This document shows, piece by piece, positions 1 through 8,185 of a stretch of DNA of 17,872 nucleotides. The position numbers and the translations under genes were made by a program. The notes below the pieces were generated by a model. It had not been told where the DNA came from, did no database searches, and was given only the letters and a program-made list of their open reading frames with translations. The stretch's first letter is position 1. Each line of letters begins with the position of its first letter. The DNA is from JBJXGC01 sp046154545 (GTDB lineage Bacteria > Chloroflexota > Dehalococcoidia > Tepidiformales > Tepidiformaceae): contig JBJXGC010000219.1 in NCBI GenBank assembly GCA_046154545.1, forward strand, positions 1 through 17,872, in the 5' to 3' direction.

Positions 1-687
1 GCGACCTACGCGGGTGACCCGGACACGACCGGCTTCGACGCCCAGCGGCTCCTCGAGAGCACGCACCTCGGCAGCCTGCTCGCTCACCCGGCGCCCGCCG
101 CCGCCGGTGACGGGGATACGACGTACCTGCTCGTGATCGACGCCGAGGGGAACGCCGTCTCGCTCATCCAGTCGATCTTCGCCGGCTGGGGCAGCGGCGT
201 CCTCGTGCCCGGTACGGGCGTGATCATGAACAACCGGATGTTCGGTTTCACCCTGCGCGAGGGCCATCCGAACGTCCTCGCGCCGGGAAAGCGGCCGATG
301 CACACCCTCCACTCCTACATCGCCACCTGCGCTGAGGGCAAGCTCCGCGTCGTCGGAGGGACGCCGGGGGCGATGCAGCAGCCGCAGACAAACCTCGCGG
401 TGCTGGACGCGATCCTCCGCCAGGGGATGGATGTCCAGGACGCGCTCGACCGGCCGCGCTGGTCGATGGGGGCGTTCGCGCCGTTCCGGCCGGACTACCG
501 CGAGGTGCTGGTCGAGCGGCACAGCCCCGACGGGTTCAGCCCGGCCTTCCGCGATGCGGAGGTGGATGTGGAAGTCTGCGACTCCTGGACGGCGAGTATG
601 GGCCGTGCCTATGTGGCGGCGGTGGACGACGCGGGTATCGCGGTGGGGGCAGACGTGCGGGGCGAAGGGCTCGCGATCGTTATGTAG
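1..687 (+). CDS. ggt: Gamma-glutamyltransferase, 3' part (small subunit complete)
   Basis: This enzyme hydrolyses or transfers gamma-glutamyl groups from glutathione and related compounds. It is made as a proenzyme that cleaves itself into large and small subunits. The reading frame is open from base 1, so the 5' end lies outside the window. The motif DTTYLLVID at 115-141 aligns with the family's autocleavage site; the first Thr (118-120) should be the N-terminal nucleophile of a 189-residue small subunit. Family signatures follow in order: a VSLIQS segment, FAGWGSGVLVPGTGVIMNNRM, HPNVLAPGKRPMHTL, and GGTPGAMQQPQ, the conserved small-subunit glycine-rich loop. The stop is TAG at 685-687. Some family members act on cephalosporins or other acyl amides, so substrate is not fixed by sequence. 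Any signal peptide would lie upstream of the window. The next gene starts 130 nt downstream after a strong inverted repeat, so it is probably a separate transcription unit. Confidence 0.93.
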   Translation, partial: ATYAGDPDTTGFDAQRLLESTHLGSLLAHPAPAAAGDGDTTYLLVIDAEGNAVSLIQSIFAGWGSGVLVPGTGVIMNNRMFGFTLREGHPNVLAPGKRPMHTLHSYIATCAEGKLRVVGGTPGAMQQPQTNLAVLDAILRQGMDVQDALDRPRWSMGAFAPFRPDYREVLVERHSPDGFSPAFRDAEVDVEVCDSWTASMGRAYVAAVDDAGIAVGADVRGEGLAIVM

Positions 688-702
688 GCCCTCACCCCCC
701 GG

Positions 703-732
703 CCCCCTCTCCCACTGCGGTGGGCGAGGGGG
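703..732. repeat. GC-rich inverted repeat, likely interspersed repeat element
   Basis: Two 13-nt arms (703-715 and 720-732) pair at 12 of 13 positions around the 4-nt loop TGCG. The C-rich left side beginning at 689, then the mirror G-rich side, resembles a repeat type common between genes in many GC-rich bacteria, whose spurious translation reads like PSPPGPLSHCGG. It starts 15 nt after the ggt stop codon. There is no T-run after it, so it is not a classical intrinsic terminator. It could still slow polymerase or protect the ggt mRNA 3' end. Confidence 0.6.
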
Positions 733-817
733 AGCAGGCTGGCTGGCGGGGGCGGCCGGGTGGCCTGACCGCGCCCGCGTTCGTAGGATGGGCCGAACGT
801 CCACGAATGGAGAGCGG

Positions 818-3388
818 ATGGCCACGAACTTGAGCAGCTGGGAAGCACGCGAATCGTGCAGCCGTGGGGCGGTCGGGGCATGGAGCGCGGGGATCCATGG
901 TGAACCGGGCCACGCCTTGCCAGGGGACCGCGCCCGGTGGCCCCGGGACCGCGTTGTCGATGTCGAACACATCAAGCTCGAAGTGGCACTGGATGTCCCC
1001 GGCCGGACCATCCGGGGGCGGGCGACCCACACCGTCCGGGCCCTGAACGACGGCCTCAAGACCCTGCCATTCGACGCAATCGAGATGCGGGTCAAGGGCG
1101 TCAGCGTGGACGGCGCCGCGGCGAAGTATGGCTACGACGGGGCGGCGATCGAGGTGCGCCTCGCGAAGCCGTTGAGCCGCGGCCAGCAGGTTGATGTCAC
1201 GATCGAGTACGAAGCCACCCCCCGGCTGGGCCTCTACTTCATCGCCCCCGACGCCGGTTATCCGGATAAGCCGCTCCAGGCCTGGACCCAGGGCCAGGAC
1301 GAAGATTCGCGCTACTGGTTCCCCTGCTACGACTTCGAAGGGATGAAGCAGACGGCGGAAGTGGTCGCGACCGTCCCCGGGAGCTGGTACGCCCTCTCCA
1401 ACGGCACGCTGCTCGCCGAGGAGGCGAACAGCGACGGGTCGCGTACCTTCCACTGGAAGCAGGACAAACCGCTTCCGACCTATCTGATCACGCTTGCCGC
1501 GGGCGAATTCAGCCGCATCGATGGGACGCGCAACGGCCTCACCATCGACTACTTCGTGGAGCCGGACGACGTCGCCGATGGACAGCGGACGTTCAAGGAC
1601 ACGCCAGCGATGATCGCCCTCTTCGAGCGGCTGACTGGCGTGAGCTACCCCTGGGCCAAGTACAGCCAGGTGGTCGTGCGGGACTTCGTCTTCGGCGGCA
1701 TGGAGAACACCAGCGCCACGACGATGACGAGGAACATCCTGGTGGACGAGAAGGCGGCGCTGGACTTTACGAGCGACGACCTGATCTCACACGAACTCGC
1801 CCACATGTGGTGGGGCGACCTCCTCACGTGCCGGGATTGGTCCCACGGCTGGCTGAACGAGGGCTTCGCAACCTACTTCGAGCTGCTCTGGGACGAGGAC
1901 CGCCGGGGGATGGACGAGTACCGCCAGGGCGTCCTCGTGAACATGGAAGCCTATGTCGGGGAGCGCTACCGGCGGCCGATCGTCACGCGGGTGATGCGCG
2001 AGCCCATCGACCTCTTCGACCGGCATCTCTACGAGAAGGGATCGTTGGTGCTGCATGCCCTCCGCGGGGTGCTCGGCGACGACCAGTTCTTCCGCTCGCT
2101 CAAGCGGTACTGCCAGGCCCACCAGCACGGCAGCGTCATCACCCAGGACCTGATCGACGCCATCGCCGCGGAGACCGGGCGGAATCTCGAGTGGTTCTTC
2201 GACCAGTGGGTCTACAAGCCGGGCCACCCGAAGTTCAAGGTGAGCTGGCGGTGGGACGAGGCTACGAACTCAGCCTCGGTCTCGGTCAAGCAGACGCAGG
2301 CGACGGACGACGGCACGCCGACCTTCCGGACGCCGCTGACGATCGATTTCACCACGGGGCGGGCGCGGCCTGTGCCCTTCCGCGTGGAGAGCACGGAGGC
2401 CGAGCACACCTTCGTCTTCAACCTGAAGGGCAAACCCGACCTCTGCCGCTTCGACCCGTACGGGTGGGTACCGAAGGAGCTGGAGTTCGAGAAGTCCGTC
2501 GCGGAATGGCGGCTGCAACTGCGGGACGACGACGACATCGGCGGCCGCCAGGCGGCGGCGAAGGCCCTCGGCGAGAAGGGCGGAGGCGAAGCGGTCGCCG
2601 CTCTTGAGGAGGCGCTGCAAAACGACCGCTTCTGGGGCGTGCAGGCAGCGGCCGCCAAGGCCCTCGGCGTCACCCGGGCGGTGGCCGCGCTCGAGGCGCT
2701 CGTAAAGGCCACGCGCCTCCGCCATCCGAAGGTCCGCCGGGCCGTCGCCCGGGCGCTGGGCGAGTTCCGGGGGGACGAAGCGGCCTTCGCCGCCCTGGCG
2801 CCGTTGGCGGCACGCGACCGGTCCTGGTTCGTCGAGGCCGAGGCCCATCGCAGCATCGGCAAGCTGCGGCTGCCCGGTTCGTTCGACCTGCTGGTCGCGG
2901 GGATGTCGCGTAGGTCCTTCCGCCAGGTGATCCGCCAGGCCTGCATCGACGGGTTCGTCGAACTGCGTGACGACCGCGCCTTCGACCATCTCGTCGCCGC
3001 GACGGTCTACGGCGCCCCCCAGCAGTCCCGGGCGGGGGCGACGAACGCGCTCGGCCGGCTGGGAGTGCACTTGGACGAGCACGCGAAGGAGGTCTCGGAG
3101 ACGGTGAGCGAACTGTTGCGCGACCCCGACTTCCGCGTGCGGATGGCGGCGGCGGGGGCGCTGCGCACGCTCAAGGACCCATCCTCCGCCACCGCACTCG
3201 ATGAGATGGCCGTCCGCGAACTCGATGGGAGGGCCGTGCGGGCCGCCCGGGAAGCGGCCATCTCGCTCCGCAAGGGGACCGACACCGCGAGCGAAGTAAA
3301 GGCCCTTCGCGACGACTTCGAAAAGCTACGGGACGAGAACACGAAGCTGAAGGACCGCCTGGAGAAGCTGGACGCGCCGAAACGCTGA
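818..3388 (+). CDS. M1-family zinc aminopeptidase with C-terminal HEAT-like repeats
   Basis: An 856-residue metallopeptidase of the M1 (gluzincin) family, which removes N-terminal amino acids from peptides. The exopeptidase motif is GGMEN (residues 293-297, a variant of GAMEN). The zinc motif is HELAH (325-329), with the third ligand Glu348 in NEGF after exactly 18 residues, the family spacing. Tyr405 in YEKGS matches the transition-state tyrosine. From about residue 570 the protein becomes a run of Ala/Leu/Arg-rich helical repeats (for example VQAAAAKALG, VRRAVARALG, VRMAAAGALR) typical of HEAT/PBS-lyase-like repeats. It ends in a charged heptad segment (about 826-853) that looks like a coiled coil. 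No signal peptide is evident, so it is probably cytosolic. The start at 818 is chosen for GGAG at 809-812; an in-frame ATG at 788 has poorer spacing. The longer open frame upstream overlaps ggt and is rejected. Exact peptide preference is unknown. Confidence 0.92.
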   Translation: MATNLSSWEARESCSRGAVGAWSAGIHGEPGHALPGDRARWPRDRVVDVEHIKLEVALDVPGRTIRGRATHTVRALNDGLKTLPFDAIEMRVKGVSVDGAAAKYGYDGAAIEVRLAKPLSRGQQVDVTIEYEATPRLGLYFIAPDAGYPDKPLQAWTQGQDEDSRYWFPCYDFEGMKQTAEVVATVPGSWYALSNGTLLAEEANSDGSRTFHWKQDKPLPTYLITLAAGEFSRIDGTRNGLTIDYFVEPDDVADGQRTFKDTPAMIALFERLTGVSYPWAKYSQVVVRDFVFGGMENTSATTMTRNILVDEKAALDFTSDDLISHELAHMWWGDLLTCRDWSHGWLNEGFATYFELLWDEDRRGMDEYRQGVLVNMEAYVGERYRRPIVTRVMREPIDLFDRHLYEKGSLVLHALRGVLGDDQFFRSLKRYCQAHQHGSVITQDLIDAIAAETGRNLEWFFDQWVYKPGHPKFKVSWRWDEATNSASVSVKQTQATDDGTPTFRTPLTIDFTTGRARPVPFRVESTEAEHTFVFNLKGKPDLCRFDPYGWVPKELEFEKSVAEWRLQLRDDDDIGGRQAAAKALGEKGGGEAVAALEEALQNDRFWGVQAAAAKALGVTRAVAALEALVKATRLRHPKVRRAVARALGEFRGDEAAFAALAPLAARDRSWFVEAEAHRSIGKLRLPGSFDLLVAGMSRRSFRQVIRQACIDGFVELRDDRAFDHLVAATVYGAPQQSRAGATNALGRLGVHLDEHAKEVSETVSELLRDPDFRVRMAAAGALRTLKDPSSATALDEMAVRELDGRAVRAAREAAISLRKGTDTASEVKALRDDFEKLRDENTKLKDRLEKLDAPKR

Positions 3389-3403
3389 AGGGCGGCGAGA
3401 ACC

Positions 3404-3409
3404 TATACT
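3404..3409 (+). promoter_or_regulatory. Candidate -10 element (TATACT) for a leaderless glpK transcript
   Basis: TATACT matches the -10 consensus at five of six positions and ends exactly 7 nt before the glpK ATG. That places the expected transcription start at or next to the start codon. The only Shine-Dalgarno-like bases before glpK are AGG at 3411-3413, just 3 nt from the ATG, which is poor spacing. No convincing -35 box is seen. The geometry fits leaderless TANNNT promoters known from several high-GC lineages. This is inference from position only. Confidence 0.4.
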
Positions 3410-3416
3410 CAGGTCG

Positions 3417-4913
3417 ATGCCACGCATCCTCAGCATCGACCAGGGCACGACGAGTTCGCGCGCGATCGTGGTGGACGAACGCGGCGCCATCCTCGGGATG
3501 GGCCAGCAGCCGTTCCGCCAGCAGTTTCCGCAGCCGGGCTGGGTGGAGCACGACCCGGAGGAGATCTGGTCATCGACCGAGACGGCCATCGCCGGCGCCC
3601 TGGGCCAGGCGGGCGTGGCACCGCGAGAGCTAGCGGCCGTGGGCATCACGAACCAGCGCGAGACGGTGGTCGTATGGGAGCGGTCCTCGGGGAAGGCCGT
3701 GCACAACGCGATCGTCTGGCAGGATCGGCGCACGGCAGACCACTGCGAAGCGCTGCGTGGCGCCGGCCACGAGGAGATGGTCCGCGGCCTCACCGGCCTC
3801 ACCCTCGACCCCTACTTCTCCGGGACGAAGCTGAGCTGGCTGCTCCGCCAGGACAGCGAGCTGAGGCGGCGGGCGCGGGCGGGCGAGCTCGCCGCCGGCA
3901 CCGTGGATAGCTGGCTCCTCTGGAAACTCACCGGCGGACGCGCCCACCTGACGGACTTCACCAACGCCAGCCGCACGCTGCTCTTCGATATCCGCCAACG
4001 GCGCTGGGACGAAGGGCTCTGCGACCTCTTCGAGGTGCCACGAGGGATGCTCGCCGAGGCCCAGCCTTCCGGCACCCCGTTCGGCCGGACGGCCACGGAG
4101 GTCATCGGCGCCGAACTCCCGATTCACGCTATCGCTGGTGATCAGGCGGCCGCCCTCTTCGGCCAGGCCTGCTTCTCCCCGGGCGACGCCAAGAACACCT
4201 ACGGCACAGGCTGCTTCCTCCTCGCGAATGCGGGGACGGACATGAAGCTGTCGCAGCACCGCCTCCTCACATCCTGTGCAGCCACGGTGGCTGATGAACC
4301 GGTCGAGTACGCGCTCGAAGGCTCGGTCTTCGTGGCCGGGTCGTTGGTCCAGTGGCTGCGGGACGAACTCGGCATCATCCAGCGCTCGGATGAGATCGAG
4401 GGCCTCGCGGCCAGTGTGCCGGACAGCGGCGGAGTGACCATTGTGCCGGCTTTCACCGGCCTCGGCGCGCCCTACTGGGACCCGCACGCCCGGGGCGCCA
4501 TCCTCGGCCTGACGCGCGGGACGAGCCGGGCCCACATCGCCCGGGCCGCCCTCGAGGCGATCGCCCTCTCCAGCGCCGAGCTGATCGAGGCGATGGCAGG
4601 CGACCTCGGCGCACCGCTGACCGAACTCCGCGCGGACGGGGGCGCCTCCGCCAACGACCTTCTGATGCAGATGCAGGCCGACTTCAGCGGCATCCCGGTA
4701 AGCCGGCCGGCCAACACCGAGACCACGGCGATGGGGGCCGCCTACCTGGCGGGACTCGGCGCCGGCGTGTGGGACTCGCGCGAGGAGGTCGCTGCCCTCG
4801 TCGCGCCCGACCGGCGCTTCCTCCCGGCGACGGCCGGTGAGGAGCGCGCGCGGCGGCTCGCGAGCTGGCGGACAGAGGTTGGGCGGGTGCTTGAAGGGCG
4901 AGGTGGCAGGTGA
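3417..4913 (+). CDS. glpK: Glycerol kinase
   Basis: Phosphorylates glycerol with ATP to sn-glycerol 3-phosphate, the committed step of glycerol use in the cytoplasm. At 498 residues it is the usual family length, and the FGGY-kinase fold is readable end to end. The N-terminal phosphate loop DQGTTSSRAIVVDERG is followed by WVEHDPEEIW, GITNQRET and IVWQDRRT, which form the glycerol site. Asp242 in IAGDQAAALFGQ aligns with the catalytic base. TYGTGCFLLANAG and the C-terminal adenosine-binding block DGGASANDLLMQMQADFSG then TTAMGAAYLAGLGAGVW complete it. The gene starts 28 nt after the aminopeptidase stop, apparently with its own promoter (TATACT at 3404-3409). Its TGA stop overlaps the glpD GTG start by 4 nt. 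No glycerol facilitator gene (glpF) is in the window, so glycerol entry must be served from elsewhere or by diffusion. Confidence 0.96.
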   Translation: MPRILSIDQGTTSSRAIVVDERGAILGMGQQPFRQQFPQPGWVEHDPEEIWSSTETAIAGALGQAGVAPRELAAVGITNQRETVVVWERSSGKAVHNAIVWQDRRTADHCEALRGAGHEEMVRGLTGLTLDPYFSGTKLSWLLRQDSELRRRARAGELAAGTVDSWLLWKLTGGRAHLTDFTNASRTLLFDIRQRRWDEGLCDLFEVPRGMLAEAQPSGTPFGRTATEVIGAELPIHAIAGDQAAALFGQACFSPGDAKNTYGTGCFLLANAGTDMKLSQHRLLTSCAATVADEPVEYALEGSVFVAGSLVQWLRDELGIIQRSDEIEGLAASVPDSGGVTIVPAFTGLGAPYWDPHARGAILGLTRGTSRAHIARAALEAIALSSAELIEAMAGDLGAPLTELRADGGASANDLLMQMQADFSGIPVSRPANTETTAMGAAYLAGLGAGVWDSREEVAALVAPDRRFLPATAGEERARRLASWRTEVGRVLEGRGGR

Positions 4914-6481
4914 CGCTGGCCGAACTCGCGCGGGGCGAGCCGCTCGACGTGGCCGTGATTGGCGGCGGCATCAATGGCGCCGCGATCGCCCGCGAAGCGG
5001 CCTCACGCGGGCTCAGGGTGGCCCTCTTCGAACAGGAGGATTTCGGCTCCGGCACGACCTGGCGTTCGACGAAGCTGATCCATGGCGGCCTCCGCTACCT
5101 GGAGCACGGGGACCTGCGCCTCGTCTTCGAATCGCTCAGGGAACGGGCCTGGCTGCTGAAGACACGTCCGCACCTCGTGCAGCCCCTGCGCCTGCTGCTG
5201 CCCGTGTTGCCCTGGACCCGGCGGCCTGCCTGGCAGCTCCGGCTCGGTCTGGAGCTGTACGACCTCCTTGCCCTCTACCGGGCCGTGCCACGCCATCGCG
5301 GGCTCTCGGCTGACGAGCTGCGGCGCCGCGTACCGTCCCTGCCCGAGGCCTGCGGCGGCGGCTTCAGCTTCTTCGACGCACGGGCCCTCGCACCGGAACG
5401 GCTGACGCTCGAGCTCGCCCTCGAGGCCCAGGCGATGGGGGCGGTGATCGTGAACCACGCCTCCGTCAGGCGCATCTTCACGGCCGAGGGCGCCGTATCC
5501 GGGGTCGAGGTTGCGCACGGCGGGGCCATCCATGCGATTTCGGCGCGAGCGGTGGTGAACGCTGCCGGCCCGTGGGTGGACGCCGTGAACCAACTGAGCG
5601 CCGACCCCCCCGCGCCGCTCCTGGGAGTGACGCGCGGCACGCACATCGTTTGCGAGCCCGCTTCATCGGTGCCCCGGGACGCCATTTTCGCGACGGCCAG
5701 GAGCGACGGACGCGTGTTCTTCGCCATCCCCCAGGGCCACCTCCTGCGGATCGGCACAACGGACGTGCGCTACGACGGGGACGCCGGGGCGGTCGCGCCG
5801 ACAGCCGATGAGACGGACTACCTCCTCGAAGAAGCGTCCGCGCTCTTGCCTGGCCTCGGGTTGAAGCCCGAGCACGTGCGGTACTGCTACGCCGGCCTCC
5901 GGCCGCTCCCGGAGGACAAGGGTGGGCCAGAGGCCGCGATCACGCGCCGCCACATGGTCATCGACCACCGGCGGCGGGGTGGCCCGGAGGGCCTCTTCAG
6001 CGTCGTTGGCGGGAAGCTGAGCACCTTCCGGCCGCTCGCCCGCGAGGTGGCGCGCGCGCTCCACGCCCCGGGCGCGAAACCCGAGCCCGGACAGCCCCCG
6101 GTGCACCGCGAATTCGACCTCGAGGCCCTCAACGTCCCCGTGCACGTGCGCGAACACCTGCGCCTTTACGGAGCGGCGACCGCCGGCGTCGTGGGCGGCG
6201 GCGTAGACGTACTCTGCGCGCATGCCGGGGCCACGGTGGGCGAGGTCGCCCAGGCTGTGCGCCGTGAGCACGCGAGCACGCTCTCCGACATCCTCTTGCG
6301 GCGCACGGGCATCGCCTGGGCGAGCTGCCGCGGGCTCTGCTGTCACCGGCGCGTGGCGGAGCTCGCCGCGCCGCTCCTGGGCTGGGACGCGGCGGCTCGG
6401 GAGGCCCAGGTAGCGGCGTTCGAGCACGACCTCGCGCAGCATCTGCCCACGCTCGGTGAGGTCGCTGGGAGAAACCGGTGA
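4910..6481 (+). CDS. glpD: FAD-dependent glycerol-3-phosphate dehydrogenase
   Basis: Oxidises sn-glycerol 3-phosphate to dihydroxyacetone phosphate and passes electrons through FAD to the quinone pool at the inner face of the membrane. The protein is 523 residues, close to the ~500 of aerobic GlpD. An N-terminal dinucleotide fold, DVAVIGGGINGAAIAREA (GxGxxG at 18-23), ends in the acidic strand end Glu41. The GlpD signature STKLIHGGLRYLEHGDL follows, then the DAO-type core with AGLRPLPEDKGG and VVGGKLSTFRPLAREV. A helical C-terminal domain contains TLSDILLRRTGIAW, typical of DAO_C. The GTG start at 4910 overlaps the glpK stop (GTGA) and has GAGG at 4899-4902, so the two are probably translationally coupled and made in step. 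This forms a complete glycerol-to-DHAP route with glpK. Confidence 0.95.
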   Translation: MTLAELARGEPLDVAVIGGGINGAAIAREAASRGLRVALFEQEDFGSGTTWRSTKLIHGGLRYLEHGDLRLVFESLRERAWLLKTRPHLVQPLRLLLPVLPWTRRPAWQLRLGLELYDLLALYRAVPRHRGLSADELRRRVPSLPEACGGGFSFFDARALAPERLTLELALEAQAMGAVIVNHASVRRIFTAEGAVSGVEVAHGGAIHAISARAVVNAAGPWVDAVNQLSADPPAPLLGVTRGTHIVCEPASSVPRDAIFATARSDGRVFFAIPQGHLLRIGTTDVRYDGDAGAVAPTADETDYLLEEASALLPGLGLKPEHVRYCYAGLRPLPEDKGGPEAAITRRHMVIDHRRRGGPEGLFSVVGGKLSTFRPLAREVARALHAPGAKPEPGQPPVHREFDLEALNVPVHVREHLRLYGAATAGVVGGGVDVLCAHAGATVGEVAQAVRREHASTLSDILLRRTGIAWASCRGLCCHRRVAELAAPLLGWDAAAREAQVAAFEHDLAQHLPTLGEVAGRNR

Positions 6482-7467
6482 CCGGGGAGGCCAGGCCACG
6501 ACCGGTCCATGCCGTCTCGGAGACGGTGAGGGCCAAGGCCCTGGCGCACGGCGCTGAGGTTTGGCTGGCCGGCCTCCCCGGCCTCATCGCCGGGCTCGAA
6601 CGCGACTGGTCGATCACGGTAGGGCGCCCTCTCCATGGCGGGACCGAGGCCTTCGTGGCGGAAGCGGCGCGTGAAGACGGGAGCGCGGCGGTCCTGAAAC
6701 TGCTCATTCCGCGGCCAGGTGACGCCGCGAGGCACGAGATCACCGTGCTTCGCCTGGCTGACGGCGATGGCTGCGCGCGCCTGCTGGAGCACGATGCGGA
6801 CCGGGACGCGATGCTCCTGGAGCGCCTCGGCCGCCCCCTCCACGACCTCGGCCTGCCCATCCAACAGCGCCACGAGATCCTCTGTGCGGCGGCGCAGCGG
6901 ATCTGGCGGCCGGCCGCCGGGTGCGGACTGCCGACGGGAGCGGAAAAGGCGCGCTGGCTGGTTGCCTACATCACACGGACATGGGAAGAGCTGGGCCGCC
7001 CCTGCCCGGAAGCTGCGGTCGCCTACGCCCTCGCCTCTGCCGACCGGCGCGAAGCCGCCCACGATGACGAGCGGGCCGTCCTGGTGCACGGCGACGTCCA
7101 CCAGTGGAACGCACTTCAGGCGGATGGGGGCTTCAAACTGATCGACCCCGACGGGCTCCTCGCGGAAGCCGAATACGACCTCGGGATCCCGATGCGCGAG
7201 GACCCGGTTGAGCTGCTGGAAGGCGACCCCTACGACCGCGCCCGCTGGCTCGCCCGGCGCACCGGCCTGGACGCCGCTGCCACCTGGGAGTGGGGCGTCG
7301 TGGAACGAGTTTCGACCGGGCTGCTCTGCACGAGCATCGACCTCCAGCCCGTGGGGAGGCAGATGCTCGATGCGGCGGCCGTGGTGGCGGACGGTTGGTG
7401 GCGGCCGCTGGCAGCCCGTAGCCGCCGCCCGGGCCGGGCGGCTCCCCTCAATACAGACCGGGGATGA
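6478..7467 (+). CDS. APH(6)/hydroxyurea-phosphotransferase-like kinase
   Basis: A 329-residue protein of the aminoglycoside-phosphotransferase/protein-kinase-like fold, closest in pattern to the streptomycin 6-kinase/hydroxyurea phosphotransferase family. VLVHGDVHQWNAL holds the catalytic Asp206 and metal ligand Asn211. FKLIDPDGLLAEAEYDLGI carries the second metal-binding Asp223 (the DFG equivalent), and the family motif MREDPVELLEGDP follows. AAVLKLLIPRPGD supplies the likely ATP-binding lysine. The GTG start overlaps the glpD stop as GTGA, and GGGAG at 6467-6471 lies 6 nt upstream, so it is the third gene of the glycerol operon. Members of this family are often annotated as antibiotic kinases, but the true substrate is usually unknown. 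Coupling to glpKD hints at a metabolic hydroxyl substrate, which is only inference. The 3' end overlaps the convergent minus-strand gene by 20 nt. Confidence 0.82.
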   Translation: MTGEARPRPVHAVSETVRAKALAHGAEVWLAGLPGLIAGLERDWSITVGRPLHGGTEAFVAEAAREDGSAAVLKLLIPRPGDAARHEITVLRLADGDGCARLLEHDADRDAMLLERLGRPLHDLGLPIQQRHEILCAAAQRIWRPAAGCGLPTGAEKARWLVAYITRTWEELGRPCPEAAVAYALASADRREAAHDDERAVLVHGDVHQWNALQADGGFKLIDPDGLLAEAEYDLGIPMREDPVELLEGDPYDRARWLARRTGLDAAATWEWGVVERVSTGLLCTSIDLQPVGRQMLDAAAVVADGWWRPLAARSRRPGRAAPLNTDRG

Positions 7468-8086
7468 GCCGCCAGCGGACCTGCGCCCGGTACTCGGCGT
7501 AGGACGCGGTATCGGAAAGGACCTTCTCCTCGGCGCGGATGCGGAGCAACTGGCAGGCAAGCGTCAGGGCGAACAGGCCAAGGTTCCACGGGCTCGGGTT
7601 GGCGAGGCAGAAGCCGACCAGGGTCACCGTGTGCGCGAAATAGATGGGGTGCCGGACGAGGCGATACGGCCCCGCCGTCTTGAGGCCGCGGTTAGCCGCG
7701 ACCACGCCGAAGCTGCGGCCGAGGTAGACGAAGCCGACGCAGGCCAGGCCCAGGCCGGCGACCTGGACCATCGTGCCAGCTTGAGCGAGGGGGCCATCGC
7801 TCGCAATCGGCCGCATCAAGAGCGGCAACCAGGCGCCGGCCGCGACGAGCCAGTCGAACGGCCTCGTGCTCGTCGCCAGGCTGCGCCGCCGGGTGAGGAA
7901 CATGAAGACGAGGAGCCCCTGCTCTGCCGCGAAGGCGACGTTCGTGAGGTCCCCGTCTAACGTCTTCGCCGCGTGCAAATAAAAGAAGACAGCAGAAACG
8001 CAAACCAGGGTGGCATCCTGGAGGAGGCCGAGGCGGCGCTTCCATGCGGATCGAGTGAACGGGCCGGACACGGCAGAGACAGCCAT
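7448..8086 (-). CDS. Isoprenylcysteine carboxyl methyltransferase-family membrane protein
   Basis: A 212-residue integral membrane protein with several hydrophobic segments (about 24-40, 52-64, 78-92, 103-122 and 150-182). Its C-terminal part carries the ICMT/PEMT-like signature: AGPYRLVRHPIYF (138-150, the SAM-site RHPxY motif), then LRIRAEEKVL (181-190), then YAEYRAQVRWRLIPGLY. Bacterial relatives are mostly of unknown substrate. They are presumed SAM-dependent methyltransferases acting on lipids or small hydrophobic molecules. The start at 8086 is preferred because GGGAGG lies about 7 nt upstream on the minus strand and hydrophobic sequence begins soon after. A longer open frame to 8236 runs into the repeat region and its extra 50 residues look like low-quality translation. 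Convergent with the phosphotransferase gene. Confidence 0.82.
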   Translation of the reverse strand: MAVSAVSGPFTRSAWKRRLGLLQDATLVCVSAVFFYLHAAKTLDGDLTNVAFAAEQGLLVFMFLTRRRSLATSTRPFDWLVAAGAWLPLLMRPIASDGPLAQAGTMVQVAGLGLACVGFVYLGRSFGVVAANRGLKTAGPYRLVRHPIYFAHTVTLVGFCLANPSPWNLGLFALTLACQLLRIRAEEKVLSDTASYAEYRAQVRWRLIPGLY

Positions 8087-8185
8087 CGAAGGCCTCCCGG
8101 GTGTGGTAGTACCTAGAGCATCGGCCGGGATCGGCCCGACCGGCAGGTCTTCCGTCGAGGGGCCGCCGATCCGAGCCCGCAGCGG
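8087..8185. other. Leader of the minus-strand methyltransferase gene, no gene seen
   Basis: This stretch separates the methyltransferase start from the tandem repeat block. Read on the minus strand it holds the GGGAGG ribosome site just before the start codon and a short AT-richer patch around 8106-8115 (TAGGTACT on the minus strand) that could serve as a -10 region. No open frame here looks like protein. Confidence 0.4.

Noticed and set aside
431..817. N-terminal extension of the aminopeptidase reading frame back to 431
   Set aside because: It overlaps ggt in another frame, crosses the palindromic repeat, and its residues look random. The ribosome site favours ATG 818.
692..1453. 253-residue open frame on the minus strand
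   Set aside because: It is antisense to the aminopeptidase gene, has no recognisable motif, and is explained by high GC keeping the opposite strand open.
6478..7467. Calling the kinase a streptomycin resistance gene
   Set aside because: Only the fold and family motifs support it. There are no mobile-element signs nearby and the operon context is glycerol metabolism.
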